Shown: piece after piece, positions 16,379 to 26,578 of the stretch
Numbering within the stretch: position 1 is the first letter of the stretch
How the letters are laid out: every line of letters starts with the position of its first letter
Assembly: GCA_902522915.1 (NCBI GenBank)
Contig: CABYXQ010000006.1
Span: 1 to 41,239, forward strand
DNA: 41,239 nucleotides
Direction of reading: 5' to 3'
Origin: an uncultured Pelagibacteraceae bacterium
Lineage (GTDB): Bacteria; Pseudomonadota; Alphaproteobacteria; Pelagibacterales; Pelagibacteraceae
The notes under the pieces: model-generated
The model's database searches: none
The model's input: only the letters and a program-made list of their open reading frames with translations
What the model was told of the DNA's origin: nothing
Program-made: the position numbers and the translations under genes

Positions 16379-16837
16379 ATGTTTTTATCGACCTACGAAA
16401 ACAAATTAGACAAAAAAGGGAGAGTTTCTGTGCCTGCTAATTTTAGGTCGTATTTATCAAATTTAGGATACAATGGTGTAATCTGTTATCCATCTTTCAA
16501 TAATTCTTCAATAGAAGCTTGTTCTCAAGACAGAATTGAAAAAATTTCTTCAGCAATTGACTCATTAAATCCATTTGAAGAGAAAAGAGATTACTTTGCT
16601 ACATCGATTTTAGCAGAAAGTATAAATTTACAATTTGACAGTGAAGGAAGAATATCACTTTCATCAAAATTACTTAAACATGCTAAAATAAAAAATAGCA
16701 TGTTGTTTGTTGGGCAAGGTCAAACCTTTCAAATATGGGAACCAACAGCATTTGAAAAATTTAAGGTAACAGCAAGAAAAAAGGCAAATATTAATCGAGC
16801 CAATCTTAAATGGGAGCTTCAAACAAATAAACAATAG
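16379..16837 (+). CDS. mraZ: transcriptional regulator MraZ
   Basis: A 152-residue protein with two tandem SpoVT/AbrB-like DNA-binding units, forming a ring-shaped oligomer in the family. The first half carries STYENKLDKKGRVSVPANFR (residues 4-23) and the second LQFDSEGRISLSSKLLKHA; both have the DxxGRxxxP/L-type signature. In E. coli MraZ represses its own dcw operon. Three matching boxes lie over the promoter just upstream, supporting autoregulation. The Shine-Dalgarno is poor. ftsZ follows after 10 bases. Confidence 0.95.
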   Translation: MFLSTYENKLDKKGRVSVPANFRSYLSNLGYNGVICYPSFNNSSIEACSQDRIEKISSAIDSLNPFEEKRDYFATSILAESINLQFDSEGRISLSSKLLKHAKIKNSMLFVGQGQTFQIWEPTAFEKFKVTARKKANINRANLKWELQTNKQ

Positions 16838-16847
16838 GGGATAAAAG

Positions 16848-18329
16848 ATGACAATTAACTTTAAAGCACCAGAAATAAAAGAGTTACAACCAAGACTACT
16901 TGTTTTAGGAGTTGGTGGAGCAGGCGGAAATGCAATTAATGAAATGATTGAAAATAATATGCAAGGAGTAGAATTTATTGCAGTCAATACTGACGCTCAG
17001 GATTTAAAGTTAAGTAAAGCAAAATCAAGAATTCAAATAGGCTTAAATTTAACAAAAGGTTTAGGAGCAGGCGCAAAACTTGATATTGGACAAGCAGCAG
17101 CTGACGAGTCTTTAAACGAAATAGTGAATACACTTCAAGGTGCAAACATGGTTTTTATTGCAGCAGGTATGGGTGGAGGAACAGGTACTGGTGCCGCTCA
17201 TGTCATTGCGAGAGCTGCAAAGGAATTAAATATCTTAACTGTAGGTGTTGTAACTCTTCCATTTTTATATGAAGGTCCCTCAAGAATGAGAAGAGCACAA
17301 CATGGTTTAGAAGAATTAAGAAAACATGTTGATACGATAATTGTTATACCAAATCAAAATTTATTTAAAATCGCAAATGAGCAGACTACTTTTGAAGAGT
17401 CTTTCAATCTTTCAAATAACGTTCTTATGCATGGTGTTCAAAGTGTGACAGATTTAATGGTACGGCCTGGCATAATTAATTTAGATTTTGCAGATGTTGA
17501 GACAGTAATGGCTTCAATGGGCAAAGCTATGATGGGAACAGGAGAAGCTGAGGGAGAAGGTCGTGCAATGCAAGCTGCGGAGATGGCAATCAATAATCCA
17601 TTGATAGATGATTATACCTTAAAAGGAGCTAGAGGACTTTTGGTTAATATAACAGGAGGAAAAGATCTCAAACTTTTTGAAGTTGATGAAGTAGTAAACA
17701 AAATAAGATCTGAAGTAGACTCAGAAGCAGAAGTAATAATTGGAGCAATAACTGACGCAGAACTTGATGGTAAAATTAGAGTTTCAATTGTTGCAACTTC
17801 TCTTGATGGCCAACAACCAGAGTCAAAATCGGTTGTAAATATGGTTCATAGAATTCATAATCGTAACCCTGGTTATTCTGATTTTTCAAATATTGGATCA
17901 TCTAAATCTTTTAATTTTACAAACACCTCAGGTTCAAGTCCAATTACGCATGGAGCTAATGCTTTAAAGCTTGAAAATGAGATTGTCCAAGAACAACAAA
18001 CTGAGAGTCCTGATAATCAAATGACGAATGATGACACCATTCAAAATACTAGTATGGAAACCGAAAGTATAGTTGAAGACAACTCTGTAAACGAAATGGA
18101 AAAATCCTTTACACAAGAGGCGATAGAGGTTTCCCAAGAGGAAATTCCAGAAAATAATATAGAAGAAGAAGTTTCTAATGACCTTAAAGAGTTTGGTGTT
18201 GACTCTGACTCACCAGATTTATTTAGCTCAGAAACTGATAACTCAAGTCCTGAAGATTTATTATCTTCAAACGAGGAAGAAGAGGATGATCTTGAGATAC
18301 CTGCATTCTTAAGAAGACAAAAAAATTAA
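16848..18329 (+). CDS. ftsZ: cell division GTPase FtsZ
   Basis: A 493-residue tubulin homologue that forms the Z ring. The GTPase region is complete: [13 protein letters not shown] (21-33), the tubulin signature GGGTGTG (109-115), the T7 loop [11 protein letters not shown] for GTP hydrolysis in the partner subunit. A long acidic, disordered linker (about 320-480, ending EEEEDD) leads to a canonical C-terminal peptide, [12 protein letters not shown], the docking site for FtsA, ZipA and other partners. A good Shine-Dalgarno (AGGGG) precedes the ATG. Its place between mraZ and rsmH is unusual: ftsZ normally follows ftsA at the far end of the cluster. Confidence 0.98.
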   Translation: MTINFKAPEIKELQPRLLVLGVGGAGGNAINEMIENNMQGVEFIAVNTDAQDLKLSKAKSRIQIGLNLTKGLGAGAKLDIGQAAADESLNEIVNTLQGANMVFIAAGMGGGTGTGAAHVIARAAKELNILTVGVVTLPFLYEGPSRMRRAQHGLEELRKHVDTIIVIPNQNLFKIANEQTTFEESFNLSNNVLMHGVQSVTDLMVRPGIINLDFADVETVMASMGKAMMGTGEAEGEGRAMQAAEMAINNPLIDDYTLKGARGLLVNITGGKDLKLFEVDEVVNKIRSEVDSEAEVIIGAITDAELDGKIRVSIVATSLDGQQPESKSVVNMVHRIHNRNPGYSDFSNIGSSKSFNFTNTSGSSPITHGANALKLENEIVQEQQTESPDNQMTNDDTIQNTSMETESIVEDNSVNEMEKSFTQEAIEVSQEEIPENNIEEEVSNDLKEFGVDSDSPDLFSSETDNSSPEDLLSSNEEEEDDLEIPAFLRRQKN

Positions 18330-18347
18330 TGGTCTTCAAAGATATAA

Positions 18348-19358
18348 ATGGATGCCACCATAGTGCCGAACATGCAAAAGCATTATCCGGTACTGCTAAA
18401 AGAAATTATTAGCATTATTTCCCCTCAATATGGTGGCACATTTATAGACTGTACTTTTGGTCAAGGTGGCTATTCTAAAAAAATTTTAAATTTTGATAAT
18501 ACAAATGTAATAGCTCTAGATAGAGATGTAGAGAGTGAAAAAGTCGCTAATCAATTTAAAGAAGATTTCAAAGATAGATTTATTTTTAAAAATATTAAAT
18601 TTAGTCAATTAAATAATTTAAAACTTAAAAATGAAAATATAAAAGGTATAATTTTTGATCTTGGTTATTCATATACTCAAATAAAAGATCCACAAAAAGG
18701 ACTATCATTTGAAGCTGAAGGTAAATTAAATATGCAGCTGGGTCTAAATAGTTATTCAGCAGAAGATGCAATAAATAAACTTGATGAAAAAGAATTAGAA
18801 AAAATATTCAAATTTTTCGGCGATGAAAAAGAGGGAAAATACATTGCCAGAAATATTATAAAAGAAAGACTAAAAAATAAAATTGATACTAAAGGTTTAG
18901 TTAAAATTATTGATAAATCTAAAAAAAGAAAAAACTTTAAGGTTCATAATGCAACAAAAGTTTTTCAGGCACTCAGAATATTTGTAAATAAGGAAATAAG
19001 TGAATTAATTTTAGGGCTTATAAATGCAGCTAAAATTTTAAAAAAAGGTGGTGTTTTAGGTGTGGTTACATTTCATTCTTTAGAGGATAAAATAGTAAAA
19101 TATTTTTTTAAAAGTCTTTCAGAAAATAAAAGTATTTCAAGATATAGCCCTGCTACAGAACAAGTAGAGACTTTATTTAAATTAATACAAAAAAAACCAA
19201 TAATACCGTCAGATGAAGAGATAAATGAAAATCTATCATCAAGATCTGCTAAATTTAGATATGCAGTAAAAAAAACTGATTTTTATAACTTTGATACCGA
19301 CATAGAAGATCAATTTAGAAATTTAATTGAAATTGAAAAATATGGAGACAAACTTTGA
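18348..19358 (+). CDS. rsmH: 16S rRNA (cytosine-1402 N4) methyltransferase
   Basis: A 336-residue RsmH/MraW enzyme that methylates N4 of C1402 in 16S rRNA using S-adenosylmethionine. Visible: the N-terminal [13 protein letters not shown]-binding [26 protein letters not shown], the [13 protein letters not shown] motif and [17 protein letters not shown]. The family usually starts just before HxPVLL, so the ATG at 18372 is a reasonable alternative to the one used; neither has a clear ribosome site. Its stop overlaps the TTG start of the FtsL-like gene. Confidence 0.95.
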   Translation: MDATIVPNMQKHYPVLLKEIISIISPQYGGTFIDCTFGQGGYSKKILNFDNTNVIALDRDVESEKVANQFKEDFKDRFIFKNIKFSQLNNLKLKNENIKGIIFDLGYSYTQIKDPQKGLSFEAEGKLNMQLGLNSYSAEDAINKLDEKELEKIFKFFGDEKEGKYIARNIIKERLKNKIDTKGLVKIIDKSKKRKNFKVHNATKVFQALRIFVNKEISELILGLINAAKILKKGGVLGVVTFHSLEDKIVKYFFKSLSENKSISRYSPATEQVETLFKLIQKKPIIPSDEEINENLSSRSAKFRYAVKKTDFYNFDTDIEDQFRNLIEIEKYGDKL

Positions 19359-19660
19359 AAAAGCTTGCTTTAGCAACTACGATTTTTTTTTTAATTTTAT
19401 CAACTGCTATAATTAAAAATACAACAAAACAAATTGAAGATGAAATATTCACTGTAAAAGAGAATATGAGAGTCTTAAAATCTGAATTTGAAAACATATC
19501 TTTAGAATACGACTATCTTAGTTCTTCAGAAAAGTTACTTGAATATCAATATTTATATTTCGAAGATGATTTAATTCAAAAAAATATAAAGGATATAAAA
19601 ATCTATAATATCTCAGATAGCATTAAAAAAATTCAAGATTTTAAAATTATTAAAGATTAA
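19355..19660 (+). CDS. ftsL: FtsL-like divisome protein
   Basis: A 101-residue bitopic protein: a short positive N-terminus, one membrane segment ([17 protein letters not shown], residues 4-20), then a periplasmic coiled coil ([30 protein letters not shown]). FtsL proteins are defined by this layout and by position between rsmH and ftsI, where they bridge FtsQ/FtsB to FtsW-FtsI. Sequence identity to characterised FtsL is low, so the call depends on topology and synteny. Start is TTG inside the rsmH stop (TTGA); the stop overlaps the ftsI ATG by one base. Confidence 0.75.
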   Translation: MKKLALATTIFFLILSTAIIKNTTKQIEDEIFTVKENMRVLKSEFENISLEYDYLSSSEKLLEYQYLYFEDDLIQKNIKDIKIYNISDSIKKIQDFKIIKD

Positions 19661-21351
19661 TGATTAAAAATAAATTAAAATTAACTATACAAGACTCCAA
19701 AAATGATTTTACATTTAAGAAAAAAGACACTGGTTTAAATATTCAATTTAATCGTATAGCGTTTATTTTCTTTATTTTTTTTATTATTTATTTGATTTAT
19801 ACAATACACCTAATTCATTTAGGTTCACGTAAGGGTAAATCAGAAAAAATAAATAACCTTCCTATATCTAACAATCAACTATACCGAGCAGATATTATAG
19901 ATATGAATGGTAATTATTTAGCCAAGACCGTTAAATCAATTGATATTGGATTAAAAACTTCAGACGTTATCAACAAAAGAAAATTACTTCTTAGTTTAAA
20001 TATAATTTTTCCTGATAAAAATTTTAATCAAATAAAAAAAAAAATAGAAAATAAGAAATTCTTTTATTTAGAGAAAAAAATTTCAGAGGAAAATTATGAG
20101 AAAATAATGAAATTAGGGGATAAATCTCTAATTCCAGAAGAAAAAGTCTTGAGGATGTACCCTCAAAAAAATCTTTTTAGCCATGTTTTGGGCCAGATAG
20201 ACGATGATAACAATGGTATTTCAGGATTAGAAAAATCATTAAACGAGGAACTTAAAAAATCAAAAGAACCAATTAGACTAACTGTAGATAAAGATATCCA
20301 ATTTTTAATTCGAAAAGAATTAATAAAATATCAGGAAATTTTTAAAAGCAAAGGTAGTGCTGCTATCTTGATGAATGTCAATAATGGTAATATTTTATCA
20401 TTGGTTTCTTTGCCAGATTTTAATCCTAATGAAAGACAAAATATTACTGATGTAAATTATATTAATAGAGTTACTAAAGGAACTTATGAATTGGGTTCTG
20501 TTTTCAAGGCATTTACTTTTGCAAGTGCTTTAAATGAAAAATTAATTAAGCCAGAGACAGAATTTTTGGATTTACCAAAATCAATTAAATGTGACAGATA
20601 CAGAATAGGTGAATACGACAATGAAATACCATCAGATTTAACTGCAGAGCAAATTTTTGTTAGATCAGGAAACATAGGATCTGTAAGAATCGCCCAAAAA
20701 GTTGGATCAGAAAAATTTAAATCATTTTTAGAAAAAATAGGGGTTTTAAGTGAAATTGATTTTGATATTGAAGAGGTTGCTCCTCAGAAAAATTATGATT
20801 TTGGTAAATGTAGATTAGCAACAGCATCTTTTGGCCATGGAGTTGCAACAACTATTCTTCAATTAGCAAAGGGTTATGCTGTATTATCAAACGGTGGTTA
20901 TGCAATTGAGCCAACATTGATTTATAAGGAAAAGAAAAAAAATAATAAAAATAAAAGAATATTAAATAAAGGAATTTCAGAGCAGGTTGTTAGCGCCTTA
21001 AGAAAAATTGTAAATACAGAAGAGGGAACAGCTAAATTTGCAGATGTTCAAAGTTATGAAATTGGTGGAAAAACTGGAACAGCTGATCAGCCTGAGGGAG
21101 GAGCATATTCGGAAGCTAAAATAAACACTTTTGCCTCGATTTTTCCTACTTCAAATCCACAATTTGTTTTTGTTGTTATGTTGGATACTCCAAAAAAATC
21201 TAAAGATTATTATTATAAATATAGAAATCAGAAAGGTGGCTGGAAAGGTACACTTTACAATACAGCTGGATGGACCTCAGTTGAGGTTGCAGGAAAAGTA
21301 ATAGACAAAATTGGACCTATTTTAGCCACAAAATATATTGAGGTTAATTAA
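19660..21351 (+). CDS. ftsI: septal peptidoglycan transpeptidase FtsI (PBP3 type)
   Basis: A 563-residue class B penicillin-binding protein that cross-links septal peptidoglycan. A cytoplasmic tail and one membrane anchor (about 33-53, IAFIFFIFFIIYLIYTIHL) precede the pedestal domain, then the transpeptidase with SVFK (280-283, nucleophile Ser280), SGN (336-338) and KTGTA (471-475). Length is normal for the family. It overlaps the ftsL-like stop and is followed two bases later by murE-murF. It should pair with the FtsW encoded downstream. Confidence 0.97.
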   Translation: MIKNKLKLTIQDSKNDFTFKKKDTGLNIQFNRIAFIFFIFFIIYLIYTIHLIHLGSRKGKSEKINNLPISNNQLYRADIIDMNGNYLAKTVKSIDIGLKTSDVINKRKLLLSLNIIFPDKNFNQIKKKIENKKFFYLEKKISEENYEKIMKLGDKSLIPEEKVLRMYPQKNLFSHVLGQIDDDNNGISGLEKSLNEELKKSKEPIRLTVDKDIQFLIRKELIKYQEIFKSKGSAAILMNVNNGNILSLVSLPDFNPNERQNITDVNYINRVTKGTYELGSVFKAFTFASALNEKLIKPETEFLDLPKSIKCDRYRIGEYDNEIPSDLTAEQIFVRSGNIGSVRIAQKVGSEKFKSFLEKIGVLSEIDFDIEEVAPQKNYDFGKCRLATASFGHGVATTILQLAKGYAVLSNGGYAIEPTLIYKEKKKNNKNKRILNKGISEQVVSALRKIVNTEEGTAKFADVQSYEIGGKTGTADQPEGGAYSEAKINTFASIFPTSNPQFVFVVMLDTPKKSKDYYYKYRNQKGGWKGTLYNTAGWTSVEVAGKVIDKIGPILATKYIEVN

Positions 21352-21353
21352 TC

Positions 21354-24197
21354 ATGTTTCTAGTTAACTATTTTCATAACATAAATAAAAAATATAAGAA
21401 TTTTTCATTTTCAGGAATTTCATTTGATACGAAGAGTATAAAAAAAAATAATATTTTTTTTGCAATCAAGGGTAATAGCGTTGATGGTAATAAATTTATT
21501 CCAAAGGCAATAAAAAAAGGATCTAAAATTATTGTAACTGAAAAAAAAATTAAACAGTTACAAAACGGAATTTTATATATTCATACAAATAATATAAGAA
21601 AATTGTTAGCTGAAACTGCTTTTAAAATTTATAATAAAAAACCAAAAAATTTAATCGCTGTTACTGGTACAAATGGTAAATCATCAGTTGCAGATTTTTA
21701 TTATCAAGTGTTAAAATTAAATAATAAAAAAGTAGCTTCAATCGGCACGTTAGGTGTCAAATCAAAAAGTATTAATTTGAATTTATCTAATACCACAACA
21801 GATCCAATTAAATTAGCTCAAATATTGAGCAAGTTAAAAAATAAAAAAATAGAAAATGTAATTATGGAAGCCTCAAGTCATGGTTTGAAGCAAAATAGAT
21901 TAGATGGTTTAAAATTCAATTCTGGTATATTTACAAATTTATCACAGGATCATCTTGATTATCATAAAAATTTAAAAAACTATTTAAATGCAAAACTTTA
22001 TTTATTTGAAAACTTAATTCAAAAAAGAGGCAATGTAATTACAGATCAATTAATACCAGAGTTTAAAAACATTAAAAAAATTACAATTAAAAAGAAATTA
22101 AAATTGTATTCACTAAATGATAAAAAAAACGATCTAAAGGTCATATCTCACCGTTTTAAAGGAGAGGGTCAACTTCTTAGAATTAAATTAAACAATTCAA
22201 TACGGGATTTAAATTTAAATTTAATTGGAAAAATACAATTAAAAAATGTTTTCATGGCAATAATTGCAGCAAAATATAGCGATGTTAATTTAGATAAAAT
22301 TTTAAATTCAATTTCAAAATTGAAACCAGTTGAGGGAAGATTTGAAAAAATTGGTAAAATTAAAAATCAATCTAAAGTAATTCTTGATTATGCTCACACA
22401 CCTGATGCTTTAAAAACGTGTCTTTTAAATCTAAGAGAACAATTTCCTAATAAAAAAATCACAGTGCTATTTGGTTGTGGTGGAAATAGAGACCAAAATA
22501 AAAGATCAAAAATGGGCAGAATAGCAAGTAATTACTCAGACAGTATTATTCTCACAAATGATAACCCAAGATTTGAAAATCCACAAAAAATAAGAAGAGA
22601 TATTAAAAAGGGAATTAAAAAAAATAAAATTTTAGAAATAGCTAATAGAGCGATAGCAATATCAAAAGCTATTAAGAGTTTAAATACTGGTGATATTTTG
22701 TTAGTTGCTGGGAAAGGCCATGAGGAAACCCAAGATGTTGGAAATAGGAAAATTTACTTTTCAGATAGAAAAATAATTTTAAATGCAATTAAAAATAAAA
22801 ATATCAATTTATCAAATAATTTAAAAATAAATGTAGTTAAAGAGTTGGCTAAAATTAAAAAATTGCCTCCTTTTACATCTTTAAAAAATGGAAGAATTAA
22901 TTCTAATGAAGTTACCAAAAATGATATTTTTTTTGCTATTAAAGGAAAAAAAAATGATGGTAATAAATTTGTTGGAGAGTCATTTAAAAAAAAAGCATCA
23001 TTAGCTGTTGTAAACAAAATTCAAAAAAAATTTAATTACAGACGTCAGATAAAAGTAAAAAATACTTTAAAATTCCTAACAGATGTTTCAAAAACTTTTA
23101 GAAAAGGTATTGATACAAATATAATTAGTATCACAGGAAGTTGTGGCAAAACTACACTTAAAGAATTGTTAGGAAATGTATTAAGTAAAATTTCGAAAGT
23201 AAGTATTTCTCCAAAATCATACAACAATAAATTTGGAGTTCCTTTGAGCCTTTTTAATATAAAACAAAATGATGAATTTGGAATTCTAGAAGTTGGAATG
23301 GATAAGAAGGGTGAAATTGATTACTTGTCAAAAATTATAGAACCAGATGTTGGCGTTATAACTAATATTAATTACGCACATGCAAAAAATTTTAAAAATA
23401 TTAAACAAATTGCTTTAGCAAAATCTGAAATTATTAACAACATAAAGACTGGTGGTTTTATTGTTCTAAACGCAGACGATAGATTTTTTAAATTACATAA
23501 AAAAATTGCCAACGAAAATAACCTTAAAGTAATTTCTTTTGGTATTAAAAGTCAGAAATCAGATATCAAATTAATTAATATTAAGCCATTAGAAAAAAAA
23601 TTCAGAATGAACATTAGTTTAAATAATAACAATAAATATTTTTTATTATCTAATGATTTTCAAAACAATATATACAACACTCTTTCTGCTTTAGCAGTTA
23701 TTAGTATTTATAAAAATATATTTAAATTAAATGAAAACATTTTTCTAAATTTTAAAATTCCTGGAGGTAGAGGAGATCATTCAATAGTTAAAATAAATAA
23801 TAAAAAAGTGAATCTAATTGACCAAAGTTATAATTCAAATCCTTTATCATTAAAATCAGCAATAAAAAATTATGATAAAATCGATACAAAAACATCAAAA
23901 AAATACTTAATAATTGGTGATATGTTAGAGCTAGGTAGTCATTCTAAATTACTTCATAAATCTATTACCCCAATAATAAACAAAACTAAGATAAACAAAG
24001 TATTTGTAAAAGGAAAAATGTCCTCTCTGATATTTAAAAATATATCAAAAGCAAAAAAAGGTAGGATTTTATTCAACAAATCACAAATTATTGAATTGAT
24101 TAGAAAAGATTTAAATAATAATGATTATTTAATGATTAAAGCCTCACTTGCGACAGGATTCAACGACATAGTAAAAGATCTGAAAGGATTACGTTAA
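21354..24197 (+). CDS. murEF: MurE-MurF fusion, lipid II peptide ligase
   Basis: A single 947-residue frame joining two Mur ligases. The MurE half (about 1-485) adds meso-diaminopimelate: P-loop TGTNGKS (104-110) and the DNPR motif (403-406) that selects meso-DAP. The MurF half (about 490-947) adds D-Ala-D-Ala: its own N-terminal domain (NEVTKNDIFFAIKGKKNDGNKF), P-loop TGSCGKTT (594-601) and a terminal domain with DQSYNSNPLS. The joint region (about 480-500) is a short lysine/asparagine linker with no stop. Both active-site sets are intact, so consecutive steps of the pathway sit on one cytoplasmic chain. mraY starts in the next base. Confidence 0.95.
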   Translation: MFLVNYFHNINKKYKNFSFSGISFDTKSIKKNNIFFAIKGNSVDGNKFIPKAIKKGSKIIVTEKKIKQLQNGILYIHTNNIRKLLAETAFKIYNKKPKNLIAVTGTNGKSSVADFYYQVLKLNNKKVASIGTLGVKSKSINLNLSNTTTDPIKLAQILSKLKNKKIENVIMEASSHGLKQNRLDGLKFNSGIFTNLSQDHLDYHKNLKNYLNAKLYLFENLIQKRGNVITDQLIPEFKNIKKITIKKKLKLYSLNDKKNDLKVISHRFKGEGQLLRIKLNNSIRDLNLNLIGKIQLKNVFMAIIAAKYSDVNLDKILNSISKLKPVEGRFEKIGKIKNQSKVILDYAHTPDALKTCLLNLREQFPNKKITVLFGCGGNRDQNKRSKMGRIASNYSDSIILTNDNPRFENPQKIRRDIKKGIKKNKILEIANRAIAISKAIKSLNTGDILLVAGKGHEETQDVGNRKIYFSDRKIILNAIKNKNINLSNNLKINVVKELAKIKKLPPFTSLKNGRINSNEVTKNDIFFAIKGKKNDGNKFVGESFKKKASLAVVNKIQKKFNYRRQIKVKNTLKFLTDVSKTFRKGIDTNIISITGSCGKTTLKELLGNVLSKISKVSISPKSYNNKFGVPLSLFNIKQNDEFGILEVGMDKKGEIDYLSKIIEPDVGVITNINYAHAKNFKNIKQIALAKSEIINNIKTGGFIVLNADDRFFKLHKKIANENNLKVISFGIKSQKSDIKLINIKPLEKKFRMNISLNNNNKYFLLSNDFQNNIYNTLSALAVISIYKNIFKLNENIFLNFKIPGGRGDHSIVKINNKKVNLIDQSYNSNPLSLKSAIKNYDKIDTKTSKKYLIIGDMLELGSHSKLLHKSITPIINKTKINKVFVKGKMSSLIFKNISKAKKGRILFNKSQIIELIRKDLNNNDYLMIKASLATGFNDIVKDLKGLR

Positions 24198-25283
24198 ATG
24201 CTTTACCAATTTTTACTAGAATTTGTTGATACTTTTGGTTTTTTGAATGTCTTTAAGTACTTAACTTTTAGAACGGGTTTATCTTTTTTTACCTCACTAA
24301 TTATAGTGCTGATTATTGGAGGTCCGTTTATTAAATTTTTTTCAAACCAAAAAATTTTAAATCCTATTCGGGATGATGGACCTGAGGATCATATAGTAAA
24401 AAAAATTGGCACACCAACAATGGGAGGATTAATAATTTTATTTGGCTTGTTAGTATCCGTAATATTTTGGGGAGATTTATCTAATATTAATATTTTATTT
24501 TGTATGTACATTGCAATCTCTTTTGGTTTATTAGGAGCATATGATGACTTTAAGAAGATTAAGTATAACAACTCAACAGGAATTTCTTCCAAGTTTAAAA
24601 TAACTTCACAAATAATATTAGCAATTATTGGAGTAAGTTTTTTTGTTTATTTAAACGATTATCAAGGTTTAAATAATTTATATTTTCCATTTTTCAAAAA
24701 TTTAATCGTAAATCTTGGATGGTTTTTTATACCATTTGCAATATTCGTAATTATAGGTTCATCTAATGCCGTTAATCTTACCGATGGATTGGATGGTTTA
24801 GCAACAGTGCCTGTGATATTGGTTGCAGCATGTTTTGCTTTTATAAGTTACGTTACTGGAAACATTGTATTTTCAAATTATTTACAAATTCCCTACATCG
24901 AAGGAACAGGTGAAGTATCAATTTTTTGTGGTGCAATTATTGGCTCTTGTTTAGGCTTTTTATGGTTTAATGCTCCACCTGCTAAAATTTTTATGGGTGA
25001 CACAGGCTCATTATCTCTTGGAGGTTCCTTAGGTGCAATTGGAATTATAACTAAGCACGAAATAGTCCTGGCAATTACTGGTGGACTTTTTGTATTAGAG
25101 GCAATTTCAGTAGTGGTTCAAGTAATTTCCTTTAAACTCACCGGAAAAAGAATTTTTAGAATGGCACCTATTCATCATCACTTTGAGAAAAAGGGATGGC
25201 CAGAGTCCACAGTTGTAATTAGGTTTTGGATTATCTCAATAATCTTAGCAATGATCGGTTTAGCTACTTTAAAATTAAGATAA
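24198..25283 (+). CDS. mraY: phospho-MurNAc-pentapeptide translocase
   Basis: A 361-residue polytopic membrane enzyme that transfers phospho-MurNAc-pentapeptide to undecaprenyl phosphate, giving lipid I. Ten hydrophobic segments can be traced. Family motifs: DDGPEDHIVKKIGTPTMGG, GAYDDFKK with the paired aspartates, NLTDGLDGLA, FMGDTGSLSLGG, and the HHHFEKKGW signature near the C-terminus. Length is typical. The stop overlaps the murD ATG by one base. Confidence 0.97.
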   Translation: MLYQFLLEFVDTFGFLNVFKYLTFRTGLSFFTSLIIVLIIGGPFIKFFSNQKILNPIRDDGPEDHIVKKIGTPTMGGLIILFGLLVSVIFWGDLSNINILFCMYIAISFGLLGAYDDFKKIKYNNSTGISSKFKITSQIILAIIGVSFFVYLNDYQGLNNLYFPFFKNLIVNLGWFFIPFAIFVIIGSSNAVNLTDGLDGLATVPVILVAACFAFISYVTGNIVFSNYLQIPYIEGTGEVSIFCGAIIGSCLGFLWFNAPPAKIFMGDTGSLSLGGSLGAIGIITKHEIVLAITGGLFVLEAISVVVQVISFKLTGKRIFRMAPIHHHFEKKGWPESTVVIRFWIISIILAMIGLATLKLR

Positions 25284-26578
25284 TGAAAATATTCAATAAT
25301 ATTTTTTTAGGAAAAAAAATATTAATTTATGGTTTAGGAAAAAGTGGTATTTCGTCTTTTGAATTTTTAAAAAAAAAGTCGGATGTATATTTATTTGACG
25401 ACAACCAAAGTATTAATTTAAAACTCAATCAAAAAATAATTAGTCTAAAACAAATTCAAAAAATAAATTTTGATAGAATTATTATTAGTCCAGGTATTGA
25501 TATTTCAAATTGCAGATTATCAAAATTTTTAAAGAAAAATTTTTTAAAAATTTATACTGATCTTGATATTTTGTTTTCATTTTACAACAATGAAAGTATC
25601 ACAATCACTGGAACTAATGGTAAATCTACAACTGCTAAAATTTTACATGATGCCTTGATTGATCAACAGAGAGACTCAAGACTTATTGGGAATATAGGTA
25701 ACCCGGCATTGTCAGAAAAAAAAATTACAAAAAAAACAATTTTTGTTATAGAAGCCTCTTCGTATCAGCTTGATTATAGTAGGATTTTTAGATCAAGACA
25801 TGCAGTAATTTTAAATATCACTTCAGATCACATAGAGAGACATAAAAGTTTAAAAAATTACGTAGATGCAAAATTTAAATTATTAAAATCTCAAATTAGA
25901 GGATCTTTTGCTTACGTTAAAAAAGAAGATGATATAATTACTAAAAAAATAAAAAAAAATAAATATAAAGCAAAAATTTATAAAATTAAGACTTTAAATT
26001 TAGATAAAAGGATTAATAAACTTACTAATAAATATTTTAGTTCTGATGGTAATAAAGAAAACTTATCTTTTATATTCAAAATTGCTTCAAAATTGAAACT
26101 TAATAAGAAAAAATTAATTAAAACTATTAATGAATTTAAAGGTTTAGATTATAGACAACAAATTATTTTTGATAAAAAAAATCTAACAATAATTAATGAC
26201 TCAAAATCTACAAGTTTTGCTTCCTCAGAAAATGTCCTTAAAAATTTAGATGATGCCTATTGGATCTTAGGGGGAATTCCAAAAAAAGGAGATAAATTTA
26301 AATTATCTAAAATAAAGTGCAAAAATCTAAAAGCTTTTATTTTTGGATCACATCGTAAGAAATTTTTAAAGATTTTAAATAATAAATTAAAAGTAAATAG
26401 CTTTAAAAATTTAAAAGAAACACTTAAAGCAATCTTTTTAGAAATTAAAAGTCAGAAATCAAAAAAAAATATTATTTTCTTTAGTCCTGCTGGAGCCTCA
26501 TTTGATAGTTTTAAAGATTTTGAAGACAGAGGATATTTTTTTAATGAATTAATTAAAAACTCTTTAAATGCAAAGTGA
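25283..26578 (+). CDS. murD: UDP-MurNAc-L-Ala:D-Glu ligase
   Basis: A 431-residue Mur ligase that adds D-glutamate to UDP-MurNAc-L-alanine. N-terminal Rossmann region (LIYGLGKSGISS, 14-25), ATP-binding TGTNGKST (109-116), EASSYQLDY, the SDHIERH catalytic region, and NDSKSTSF of the C-terminal domain. An in-frame start 19 codons upstream (25226) lies inside mraY and adds no family sequence, so the ATG in the TAATG overlap is preferred. The 3' end overlaps ftsW by 11 bases. Confidence 0.95.
   Translation: MKIFNNIFLGKKILIYGLGKSGISSFEFLKKKSDVYLFDDNQSINLKLNQKIISLKQIQKINFDRIIISPGIDISNCRLSKFLKKNFLKIYTDLDILFSFYNNESITITGTNGKSTTAKILHDALIDQQRDSRLIGNIGNPALSEKKITKKTIFVIEASSYQLDYSRIFRSRHAVILNITSDHIERHKSLKNYVDAKFKLLKSQIRGSFAYVKKEDDIITKKIKKNKYKAKIYKIKTLNLDKRINKLTNKYFSSDGNKENLSFIFKIASKLKLNKKKLIKTINEFKGLDYRQQIIFDKKNLTIINDSKSTSFASSENVLKNLDDAYWILGGIPKKGDKFKLSKIKCKNLKAFIFGSHRKKFLKILNNKLKVNSFKNLKETLKAIFLEIKSQKSKKNIIFFSPAGASFDSFKDFEDRGYFFNELIKNSLNAK

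Noticed and set aside
22754..23227. Antisense open frames of 60-87 codons within murE-murF and similar ones within carB, lpxC and murB
   Set aside because: They mirror conserved codons of well-identified genes in AT-rich DNA and have no ribosome sites or recognisable products.
25226..25282. Longer MurD start at 25226
   Set aside because: It lies inside mraY and adds residues with no family match; the ATG in the TAATG overlap directly precedes the conserved N-terminus.
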